Source: Verrucomicrobiota bacterium | GTDB taxonomy: Bacteria > Verrucomicrobiota > Verrucomicrobiia > Verrucomicrobiales > Verrucomicrobiaceae | Assembly: GCA_009885275.1 (NCBI GenBank) | Contig: VFKY01000279.1 | Span: forward strand, 1 to 8,103 | Length of the DNA: 8,103 bases | Direction: 5' to 3' | In this document: positions 1 through 6,580 of the stretch, one piece after another | Layout: every line of letters begins with the position of its first letter | How positions within the stretch are numbered: position 1 is the first letter of the stretch | Translations under genes and position numbers: made by a program | Notes under the pieces: generated by a model | What the model was told of the DNA's origin: nothing | The model's input: the letters and a program-made list of their open reading frames with translations, nothing else | Database searches by the model: none

Positions 1-837
1 CTCGTTCTTGATGGGCCGTCCACGAAAGATGCGCACTTTAATCTGGAACCACGGCGTAACGCGGCCTCTGTGCATCTCGCTTTTCCCGCGCCTAAGGACG
101 CTAAGATCGCCATGTTTTATAATGAAGCCACCGCCGTGGAAGATCCTGTGGCTACCTATTATATGGTCTGTGGATTTTCGCGCGGCTACTTTGGCATGCA
201 GGTGAACTCAGCGACAGAGCGTCGTATTATCTTCTCGATTTGGGATGCCGGTAATGGGCAGGGTGCAAAGGATCGGACGAATGTCGCTGCTGATGATCAG
301 ACACAACTCGTCGCCAAAGGGGACGGCGTTGAAGCCTCCGTCTTCGGCAATGAAGGTACGGGTGGTCACTCGCACTTGGTTTATCCATGGAAGACCGGCG
401 AATCGCAAAAATTTGTGGTAGCCGTGAAACCTGAAGGGACACATACGATCTACAGTGGGTATTGGTTTCATCCCGAGAAAAAGGTCTGGATGCTGATCGC
501 TAGTTTTCGTGCTCCGAAAGACGGCAAGTATCTCAGTGGGCTTTATTCCTTCAGTGAAAACTTCAACGGCAATAACGGTCATCTTCTCCGCAAAGCGCTG
601 TATGGTCCGCAGTGGATTGCTACCGATGATGGTAAGTGGACGGAGATCACGGAAGCGAAATTTAGTCATGATCCCACGGGGAAGACGGATCGTCTGGATC
701 GCTTCATGGGCGTAGAGAACGGCCGCTTCTTTCTTTCGCAGGGTGGCTTCATTGAAGGTTTCACTAAGTATGGCGATCCCTTCACGCGTCCTGAGACTCA
801 CACTGCGCCGGATTTTAAAATCAACACAAAGCCTTAG
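1..837 (+). CDS. DUF3472 domain protein, 5' end cut off by window
   Basis: The frame is open from the first base, giving 278 visible residues before the TAG stop, so the true start lies upstream. An in-frame GTG at 70 is only an internal candidate. The sequence resembles the DUF3472 family of uncharacterised, usually exported proteins found in Planctomycetota, Verrucomicrobiota and Bacteroidota. Family-like stretches are YYMVCGFSRGYFGMQVNS (visible residues 53-70), followed by ERRIIFSIWD (73-82), a Gly/His-rich turn GNEGTGGHSH (116-125), and an aromatic-rich strand region around YSGYWFHPEKKVWMLIASF (151-169). Alternating hydrophobic/aromatic segments suggest a beta-sandwich with a possible carbohydrate-related role, but no catalytic residues can be assigned. 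In such proteins a DUF5077 domain and signal peptide often precede this region; both would lie outside the window. The function is unknown, and the family call rests on recalled motifs. Confidence 0.8.
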   Translation, partial: LVLDGPSTKDAHFNLEPRRNAASVHLAFPAPKDAKIAMFYNEATAVEDPVATYYMVCGFSRGYFGMQVNSATERRIIFSIWDAGNGQGAKDRTNVAADDQTQLVAKGDGVEASVFGNEGTGGHSHLVYPWKTGESQKFVVAVKPEGTHTIYSGYWFHPEKKVWMLIASFRAPKDGKYLSGLYSFSENFNGNNGHLLRKALYGPQWIATDDGKWTEITEAKFSHDPTGKTDRLDRFMGVENGRFFLSQGGFIEGFTKYGDPFTRPETHTAPDFKINTKP

Positions 838-892
838 TTATTAGGCAGCGCTATCTTGTCGAGATTTAGAGATCGTTTTCCTGCCCCTTTAG

Positions 893-906
893 TGATCGAG
901 CGATCA
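893..906. promoter_or_regulatory. 14-bp palindrome upstream of putA
   Basis: TGATCGAGCGATCA is a perfect inverted repeat with 6-bp arms and a 2-bp centre. It lies in the 91-bp spacer between the DUF3472 gene and putA and ends 22 bp before the putA ATG. No T-tract follows it, so it does not look like a terminator of the upstream gene. Its position would suit an operator or activator site for putA. I could not identify a convincing -35/-10 pair next to it. The site could also be a chance palindrome. Confidence 0.3.
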
Positions 907-928
907 TAAGCTACTAAAAATTTTCACT

Positions 929-3900
929 ATGAATGAGAAGCAATCGCCATTGATTCAGCATGCGCTTGATCTTGCCTGCGAGTTGCAACTTCGTGCGACT
1001 GAGTTGCAAACTCCCGCCGAGCGGAGACAGCAGGCGGAGTTAGATCGCATGTTGCAGACGCCATCTGACAAGGCAACACTGGTGCAACTTACCGATCAGG
1101 CATTTCGCCCGAAGACGGCCGCGCGCGTGGCAAATCAGTTCACGCATATCCTGGATGTGCAGGGCGTGCCTCGTTTCTTTAGTCCGCTTGACCGCGCGAT
1201 GTTACGTGGCTTTCAAACCTTTGGTGGTTGGTTGCCCGGTGTTTCCGTTCCGATGGTGAAAGGTCATATGCATCAAGAAACGGCTAACGTTATTCTGCCG
1301 GCGGAAATGGAATTACTTGGGGAGCACCTTCGCCAGCGTACCGAGCAGGGGGTGCGCATGAATGTGAATTTTCTTGGTGAAGCGATCCTCAGTGAAAGCG
1401 AAGCGGAGCGACGACTCACGCTGTATCTAGAAGCGTTGCAGCACCCGGAGACGGAGGTGTTTTCCGTGAAGATTTCCACGCTCTATTCTCAGATGTCGCC
1501 CCTGGCTCGCGAGCATACGATAAGCATTCTTTGTGATCGACTGGAGCGACTCTATCGCAGTGCTGCCCGCGCCACCTTTCGCCGTAGTGATGGCACACAT
1601 GTGCCGAAGTTCATTTATCTCGACATGGAGGAGTATCGAGATCTTAGCCTTACCTGTGAGGTTTTCATGCGCACGCTAGAGCGTCGAGGATTGGAAAAAA
1701 TTAACGCCGGGATTGTGTTGCAAGCTTATGTACCGGATTCGTTTCTTTGGCAGCAAACATTGAATGCTTGGGCGCGGCAGCGTGTGGCATCAGGTGGGGA
1801 AGGCATTACCTTGCGAATTGTAAAAGGCGCGAACATGGAGATGGAGCGTCATGAGGCTTCGGTGAAAGGCTGGCCACAGGCACCTTACAAAACTAAGCTC
1901 GAAACGGATGCGAACTATAAACGCATGATTCAGGAAGGTTTCCTGCCGGACAATTTGGCGGTGGTTAAACTTGGCATTGCTTCGCATAATCTTTTTGATG
2001 TGGCATATGCATTGGTGCTTGTGCTGGAAAATCAGGCGATGGAGCGAGTGCAGTTTGAGATGCTTGAAGGCATGGCGAATCATCAGCGCCGCGCCCTGTT
2101 TGAGAAAGCTAAGAATCTACTACTCTATGCGCCCGTATGTCATAAGGAGCATTTTTTGAGCGCCATCGGATATCTCATCCGGAGGCTCGATGAAAACACA
2201 GGGCCGGAGAATTTTCTGCGCCACACTTTTAAACTTACACCCGGTAGTGAACAATGGAAGACCCTGGAGCAGGGGTTTGTCGCAGCATTTGAGCTACTGC
2301 CCTCCCTGAGTCAGGTCGCACGTCGCACGCAGGATCGTCGCTGCGAAATCGGCGCTTTCACTTCTCAAGTGACGACCACGAGCACCAAAGAAAGCGGCGA
2401 GGGCGTGACTTCTACTTTCGTCAATGAACCGGACACCGACTGGTCGCTACCGCATCATGCGGAGTGGGCGCGGAGCATCATCACCACTTGGGAAAAACGC
2501 AGCACGGAAGTGGCGCTAGTGATTGATGGTTGCGATATCGTTGAGGGTCGATCCATGCGCGATTGTCTTGATCCCTCGCGTCCTGGTATAACGGTGGGGC
2601 GTTATTTTCAAGCCAATGCAGCGGACATCGCTCGCGCTGTCGAATGCGCGGTGAAAGATGATGATGGCTGGCGCATGATGACGCCACAGGTGCGGCAGAG
2701 AATTCTTCGACAAGTTGCAAATGAGTTCCGCAGCGCCCGCGCTAACCTCATGGGAGTGGCATTGGCGAACTGTGGCAAGACCTTGGCTGAGTCCGATCCC
2801 GAAGTAAGCGAGGCAATCGATTTTATCGAGTTCTATGCCGAGACTTCGCGCTGGTTCATGGAAGACGTTTCGTCGAACATCACCGCCAACGGCAAAGGAG
2901 TTGTCGTCGTGGTGTCGCCTTGGAACTTTCCCATTGCCATTCCCTGTGGCGGTATTGCAGCGGCATTAGCGGCGGGAAACACGGTGATCTTTAAACCCGC
3001 ATCCGATGCTATTTTGCCCGCATGGGAGTTGTGCCAGTGTTTCTGGCGTGGGGGTGTATCGCGCAAGGTGTTGCAATTTGTGCCATGCTCGGGAGGAAAG
3101 GAAGGCAGCACGCTCGTGCAGCATCCACAGGTGAACGCGGTGATCTTGACTGGCGGCACGGAGACTGCGCAGAGCATGCTGAAAGCGAAACCGAATTTAC
3201 CATTGATTGCAGAGACTGGCGGCAAGAATGCCACGATTGTCACGGCGCTTTCTGATCGCGATCTCGCCATCAAGAACGTGCTTCATTCCGCATTCAGTCA
3301 TGCGGGACAGAAGTGCTCGGCCACCTCATTGCTTTTACTGGAAGGGGAGGTCTTTGATGACCTTGAATTTAAACGCTCGTTATGCGAAGCCGCAGAAAGC
3401 ATCACGGTTGGGTCGGCATGGGATCTTTCCACGAAGATGGGACCGCTCATCCGTCCACCGAGTGGAGATTTGGAGAATGCGTTGCTTACATTGGAAAATG
3501 GAGAGTCGTGGGCACTCATGCCGCGTAAGCTTGAAGGCAACGAGTGTCTGTGGTCACCTGGCATTAAGTGGGGCGTGCAACCCGGCAGTTATACGCATTT
3601 GACTGAGTTCTTCGGTCCCGTGCTAGGTGTCATGCGTTATGAAAAATTGCCCGAAGCCATCGCGCTGGTGAACCAGACAGGCTTTGGTTTGACCAGCGGA
3701 CTCGAGAGTCTCGATGATCGCGAGCAAGCCGAATGGAGGGCTGGAATTCAAGCGGGAAATCTTTATATCAATCGCAGCACGGTAGGTGCCATCGTGCTGC
3801 GTCAACCCTTTGGCGGCATGGGGAAATCATGCTTTGGCTCTGGCCTTAAAGCGGGCGGGCCAAATTACGTTGCACAGTTCATGGATTTTCGGGAGACATC

Positions 3901-4552
3901 TGCTGACACACCGTCAGCACCGCTGCCGGATTCAACGATGGGCATGCTGCTCGAAGCACTCAAGGGCAACGATACGTTGAACCTGCACGAGAACACTCGT
4001 CTCGTCGCTGCTTTCTCCAGCTATGAGAGCGCTTGGATTGCGGAGTTTTCTCAGAATCACGATCACTTCCGTCTCATCGGTCAGGATAACGTGCGACGTT
4101 ATTTGCCAGTGCGGGAATTGCGTATTCGCATTCACACGGATGATTCGCCTTTTGAAATTTATGCACGTGTTGCGGCGTCACGCATTGCAGGATGTCGTAT
4201 CACGGTGAGCATGCCTTATGGCTATGAGTCGAAACAGATCACTCGTTTGCATGAAGCCACTGAGGACTGGGCGGGTGCCATTGAGTTCATAGAGGAAAGC
4301 GATGACGAGCTCGCTGAGGCGATCCGTCGTTATGAAACGGATCGCGTGCGTTACGCTGCGGCATCGCGTGTCCCTCTCGTCGTGCGTGTTGCGGCGGCAG
4401 AGAGCTTTGTCTTTATTGCTGATGCCCCCTTGCTTGCGGAAGGTCGCGTCGAGTTGCTCTGGTATGTCCGTGAACAGAGCCTTAGCTTTGACTATCATCG
4501 TTACGGAAATCTCGGCACACGAGGTGACGAGGAGAGACAGAACACGGCATAA
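929..4552 (+). CDS. putA: Bifunctional proline dehydrogenase / P5C dehydrogenase (PutA)
   Basis: This 1207-residue enzyme oxidises proline to glutamate in two steps: FAD-dependent proline dehydrogenase to P5C, then NAD-dependent oxidation of glutamate semialdehyde. An N-terminal helical arm (about 1-110) precedes the PRODH barrel (about 110-435). The barrel shows LDMEEY (231-236), the FAD-contacting R296/K299 in LRIVKG, and YLIRRLDENT (415-424), whose R418/R419 match the proline-binding arginine pair of E. coli PutA. The aldehyde dehydrogenase domain (about 500-985) has SPWNFP (663-668), K689, E762 in AETGGKN, catalytic C796 in HAGQKCSATS and EFFGPVLG (893-900). About 200 further residues end in SFDYHRYGNLG (1186-1196), like the extra C-terminal domain of long PutAs. 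There is no ribbon-helix-helix DNA-binding domain, so this PutA should not repress its own gene. No Shine-Dalgarno precedes the ATG, which was chosen because it opens the conserved N-terminal arm. All key residues are present. Confidence 0.95.
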   Translation: MNEKQSPLIQHALDLACELQLRATELQTPAERRQQAELDRMLQTPSDKATLVQLTDQAFRPKTAARVANQFTHILDVQGVPRFFSPLDRAMLRGFQTFGGWLPGVSVPMVKGHMHQETANVILPAEMELLGEHLRQRTEQGVRMNVNFLGEAILSESEAERRLTLYLEALQHPETEVFSVKISTLYSQMSPLAREHTISILCDRLERLYRSAARATFRRSDGTHVPKFIYLDMEEYRDLSLTCEVFMRTLERRGLEKINAGIVLQAYVPDSFLWQQTLNAWARQRVASGGEGITLRIVKGANMEMERHEASVKGWPQAPYKTKLETDANYKRMIQEGFLPDNLAVVKLGIASHNLFDVAYALVLVLENQAMERVQFEMLEGMANHQRRALFEKAKNLLLYAPVCHKEHFLSAIGYLIRRLDENTGPENFLRHTFKLTPGSEQWKTLEQGFVAAFELLPSLSQVARRTQDRRCEIGAFTSQVTTTSTKESGEGVTSTFVNEPDTDWSLPHHAEWARSIITTWEKRSTEVALVIDGCDIVEGRSMRDCLDPSRPGITVGRYFQANAADIARAVECAVKDDDGWRMMTPQVRQRILRQVANEFRSARANLMGVALANCGKTLAESDPEVSEAIDFIEFYAETSRWFMEDVSSNITANGKGVVVVVSPWNFPIAIPCGGIAAALAAGNTVIFKPASDAILPAWELCQCFWRGGVSRKVLQFVPCSGGKEGSTLVQHPQVNAVILTGGTETAQSMLKAKPNLPLIAETGGKNATIVTALSDRDLAIKNVLHSAFSHAGQKCSATSLLLLEGEVFDDLEFKRSLCEAAESITVGSAWDLSTKMGPLIRPPSGDLENALLTLENGESWALMPRKLEGNECLWSPGIKWGVQPGSYTHLTEFFGPVLGVMRYEKLPEAIALVNQTGFGLTSGLESLDDREQAEWRAGIQAGNLYINRSTVGAIVLRQPFGGMGKSCFGSGLKAGGPNYVAQFMDFRETSADTPSAPLPDSTMGMLLEALKGNDTLNLHENTRLVAAFSSYESAWIAEFSQNHDHFRLIGQDNVRRYLPVRELRIRIHTDDSPFEIYARVAASRIAGCRITVSMPYGYESKQITRLHEATEDWAGAIEFIEESDDELAEAIRRYETDRVRYAAASRVPLVVRVAAAESFVFIADAPLLAEGRVELLWYVREQSLSFDYHRYGNLGTRGDEERQNTA

Positions 4553-4583
4553 GCAATCCCATTTCAATTAACCCCATCCCATC

Positions 4584-5240
4584 ATGAGAACACACCCAGC
4601 GCATTTCATTTTTTCATTACTTGCCACCACCATGGTCGCAGGAGCAGAGCCCACGTTTAAGGTAGTGATTGATTTCACTGCGGCACCGCAGTGTGAGACT
4701 TTTGCGAAGCAGTCGAAGACTATCGCCGAAGAGTGGTATCCCAAGATCAATGAGATCCTTTTCGGTAAAGACCATCCATTGCCCGTGCCCGTGGTTCACT
4801 TGAAGTTCGAGCCGATGAAAGGCGTGGCCCATGCCACGACGGACGGTATCCATATTTCTGCTGATTACGTGACGGGCCATCCTGACGATAAAGGCATGGT
4901 CGTGCATGAGTTGACTCATGTGGTGCAGCGATATCCGTCCGGCGGCCCAGGATGGTTGGTGGAAGGTATCGCCGATTATGTTCGCCTGACGTACTACGAG
5001 CCGCAGGCGCCCAAGCCGAAGCTAAATCCGGATAAGGCAAGCTATAAAGATGCTTACAAAACGACCGCGATGTTTCTGGAGTGGATCGAGAACACGCATA
5101 GCAAGGGCTTGGTGGTCAAACTTAATGCGGCCTTGCGTCAAGGGGTGTATCGCGAGGCTATGTTTCAGGAAATCGCGGGCAAATCACTCGATGAGCTGTG
5201 GAAGGAGTTCGCGGATTCATTGCGGCAAAAACCTCGTTGA
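4584..5240 (+). CDS. Exported BSP-family (PF04450-like) metalloprotease
   Basis: A 218-residue protein that begins 31 bp after putA. The N-terminus (residues 1-21) looks like a signal peptide: a short basic start, a hydrophobic stretch, and a likely cleavage after AGA before EPTF, so the protein is probably periplasmic or secreted. The centre carries a zinc-protease motif, HELTH (108-112), followed by GPGWLVEGIADYVRL (121-135) with E127 and D131 available as further metal or active-site residues. HEXXH plus W-x-x-E-G-x-A-D-Y is typical of the plant basic secretory protein family (peptidase of plants and bacteria, PF04450). The length of about 200 residues fits a single-domain member. Substrates of bacterial members are poorly known. 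The ATG is preceded by a pyrimidine-rich stretch without a Shine-Dalgarno sequence. The nearby putA and the UPF0126 gene suggest, as inference only, a role in peptide use. Confidence 0.85.
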   Translation: MRTHPAHFIFSLLATTMVAGAEPTFKVVIDFTAAPQCETFAKQSKTIAEEWYPKINEILFGKDHPLPVPVVHLKFEPMKGVAHATTDGIHISADYVTGHPDDKGMVVHELTHVVQRYPSGGPGWLVEGIADYVRLTYYEPQAPKPKLNPDKASYKDAYKTTAMFLEWIENTHSKGLVVKLNAALRQGVYREAMFQEIAGKSLDELWKEFADSLRQKPR

Positions 5241-5249
5241 GCCATTTTC

Positions 5250-5867
5250 ATGTTGATTTGGATCGAATATATAGCGGTGGCAGTGTGCGCCATTTCCGGG
5301 GTGCTGGCGGCGACTGGTAAGCGGCTTGATTTGTTTGGTGCGCTGGTGCTGGCCTTGGTCACAGCGGTAGGCGGCGGGACGATTCGCGATTTGTGTCTGG
5401 GGATAACCCCTGTCTTCTGGATTCAAAACAATGATGTCGTCATTATCGCCACAGTTACCGCACTGATTACCTTTGTGGTAGCTCGCTTTTGGAAGATGCC
5501 GCATCGGGTGCTGCTCGTCGCGGATGCCTTTGGATTGGCTTTGTTTACGATTCTGGGGGTGGAGAAATCGCTTCTTCATGAAACGTCCGGCTTTATCGCG
5601 GTTATTTTGGGAATCGTGACAGGCGTGGCTGGAGGCCTTTTGCGAGATGTATTGCGCCGGGAAATCCCCATGGTGTTTCAGCCGGAGATTTACTTGTATG
5701 CCACGGCGGCATTTGCTGGGGCTACGGTCTATGTCTTGTTGCACCTTGTGTTTCCTGAGGCTTGGGTGGCACGCTATATAGGAATGGCGGTGATACTGGC
5801 GTTGCGTTTGGCCGCCATTATTTGGAAAATACGCCTCCCCGTTTTTGAGGCTCGAAATAACCCCTAA
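5250..5867 (+). CDS. UPF0126/TRIC-family inner-membrane protein
   Basis: A 205-residue, strongly hydrophobic protein with about seven predicted membrane helices, arranged as two tandem UPF0126 (PF03458) repeats. The first repeat carries GGGTIRD (41-47) after DLFGALVLALVTAV; the second carries GGLLRD (128-133) after GIVTGVA. These Gly-Gly-x-x-Arg-Asp motifs in the kinked helices are hallmarks of the bacterial TRIC/YadS/YicG family. Members are related to trimeric intracellular cation channels. Mutant-fitness work has also proposed glycine uptake for UPF0126 proteins. I cannot choose between ion and glycine transport from the sequence. The gene starts 9 bp after the stop of the metalloprotease gene, so the two are very probably co-transcribed and perhaps translationally linked. 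No clear Shine-Dalgarno is present. The length is normal for the family. Confidence 0.92.
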   Translation: MLIWIEYIAVAVCAISGVLAATGKRLDLFGALVLALVTAVGGGTIRDLCLGITPVFWIQNNDVVIIATVTALITFVVARFWKMPHRVLLVADAFGLALFTILGVEKSLLHETSGFIAVILGIVTGVAGGLLRDVLRREIPMVFQPEIYLYATAAFAGATVYVLLHLVFPEAWVARYIGMAVILALRLAAIIWKIRLPVFEARNNP

Positions 5868-5884
5868 CTGGGCTCGATTGTCCC

Positions 5885-5911
5885 TTGACCACTTCTTTCT
5901 TGCCAAGAAAG
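5885..5911 (+). promoter_or_regulatory. Candidate accBC operator: 17-bp inverted repeat beside a TTGACC box
   Basis: CTTTCTTGCCAAGAAAG (5895-5911) is a perfect inverted repeat with 8-bp arms around one central base, in the 84-bp spacer between the UPF0126 gene and accB. It starts 4 bp after TTGACC (5885-5890), a five-of-six match to a -35 box. I see no good -10 hexamer at 16-18 bp spacing, so the promoter assignment is weak. The palindrome ends 40 bp before the accB ATG, which suits an operator over the promoter or transcription start. With only one central base it would form a poor RNA hairpin, and no T-tract follows, so a protein-binding DNA site is likelier than a terminator. Confidence 0.4.
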
Positions 5912-5951
5912 CCAATCTCGCTCCAGTTCCTCTTTCCCTAACACTGAACGC

Positions 5952-6482
5952 ATGGAAGACGAAACCAACCTATCAAAAGAAGCGCCAGGACTGGCACTCA
6001 AAGAGATCCGACAAATTGTGGATCTAATGAGCAAGAATGATCTCTCAGTTTTCCACATGGAGAACGGTGCTTTTAAGATCAAGCTTCGTCGGGGTTGTGA
6101 TATTGAGGCCGCCAAAGATCTTCTCTCGAAGATGCCCATGACGCATACCACAGTCTCAGCTGGTCCTGCTTCCGTTGCTCAACCAGCACCCTCTGCGGTC
6201 GCGGCACCCTCTGTCGCTACTCCTGCTCCTGCTGCGGAAGAAACGCGTGGGCCGACGATCAATTCTCCCATGGTCGGTACTTTTTACCGTTCCTCCGGTC
6301 CTGATGAAAAACCATTCGCGAACATTGGCGACTCCGTGGATGAGAACACCGTCGTCTGCATCATCGAAGCCATGAAGGTGATGAATGAAATCAAAGCTGA
6401 AGCTCGCGGCACCATCGTTCGTATTCTTGTCGATGACGCCAAGCCTGTGCAATACGGTCAGCCATTGTTTGAACTGAAGTGA
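5952..6482 (+). CDS. accB: Biotin carboxyl carrier protein of acetyl-CoA carboxylase
   Basis: A 176-residue AccB, the protein that carries biotin between biotin carboxylase and carboxyltransferase in the cytoplasmic acetyl-CoA carboxylase that makes malonyl-CoA for fatty acid synthesis. The N-terminal helical segment (about 17-50, LKEIRQIVDLMSKNDLSVF then FKIKLRRG) is typical of AccB. It is followed by a flexible Ala/Pro-rich linker (about 68-97) and the C-terminal biotinyl domain (about 100-176). That domain starts with the conserved SPMVGTFYRSSGPDEKPF (105-122) and contains the biotin-attachment motif EAMKVMNEI (139-147), where K142 is the biotinylated lysine. The length is close to the usual 150-180 residues. 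accC follows after 98 bp, the common bacterial accBC order. The start has no Shine-Dalgarno sequence; it was chosen because it begins the conserved N-terminal region. Confidence 0.97.
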   Translation: MEDETNLSKEAPGLALKEIRQIVDLMSKNDLSVFHMENGAFKIKLRRGCDIEAAKDLLSKMPMTHTTVSAGPASVAQPAPSAVAAPSVATPAPAAEETRGPTINSPMVGTFYRSSGPDEKPFANIGDSVDENTVVCIIEAMKVMNEIKAEARGTIVRILVDDAKPVQYGQPLFELK

Positions 6483-6487
6483 TCGCC

Positions 6488-6570
6488 GAAGGGATAAGGC
6501 ATAAGGGGTAAGGGATAAGTTCCGGCCCCTCTCATACCCTTATCCCTTTTCTCTTGTCCCTTATACCTTC
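6488..6570. repeat. Long imperfect palindrome of degenerate GGGATAA heptamers
   Basis: The 98-bp accB-accC spacer is almost filled by an inverted repeat. The left arm is 6488-6519 and the right arm 6539-6570, each 32 nt, with a 19-nt loop (6520-6538). Comparing the left arm with the reverse complement of the right gives 26 of 32 identities without gaps; three of the six differences would be G-U pairs in RNA. The ten loop-proximal base pairs are perfect (AAGGGATAAG against CTTATCCCTT). The left arm reads as tandem heptamers GGGATAA, GGCATAA, GGGGTAA, GGGATAA, and the opposite strand of the right arm shows the same rhythm (GGTATAA, GGGACAA, GAGAAAA, GGGATAA). Heptamer-based and palindromic interspersed repeats are known in other bacteria. 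In the mRNA it would form a long hairpin ending 10 nt before the accC ATG. No T-tract follows, so it is not a classical terminator. Confidence 0.8.
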
Positions 6571-6580
6571 CCAAAAAAAC

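Noticed and set aside
208..801. 197-codon open frame on the minus strand opposite the DUF3472 gene
   Set aside because: The plus-strand frame carries recognisable family motifs over the same bases; the antisense translation shows none.
5217..5915. 232-codon minus-strand open frame opposite the UPF0126 gene
   Set aside because: The plus strand encodes clear transmembrane repeats with GG-x-x-RD motifs. The antisense product is a polar, Gln/Arg/His-rich shadow.
6488..6570. CRISPR array or ordinary Rho-independent terminator in the accB-accC spacer
   Set aside because: The heptamers are contiguous with no spacers, so it is not CRISPR. The hairpin has no T-tract, and terminating before accC would be odd.
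6554..6580. TTG start for accC nine codons upstream of the ATG
   Set aside because: It lies in the right arm of the palindrome, adds residues that AccC proteins do not have, and the ATG gives the standard N-terminus.
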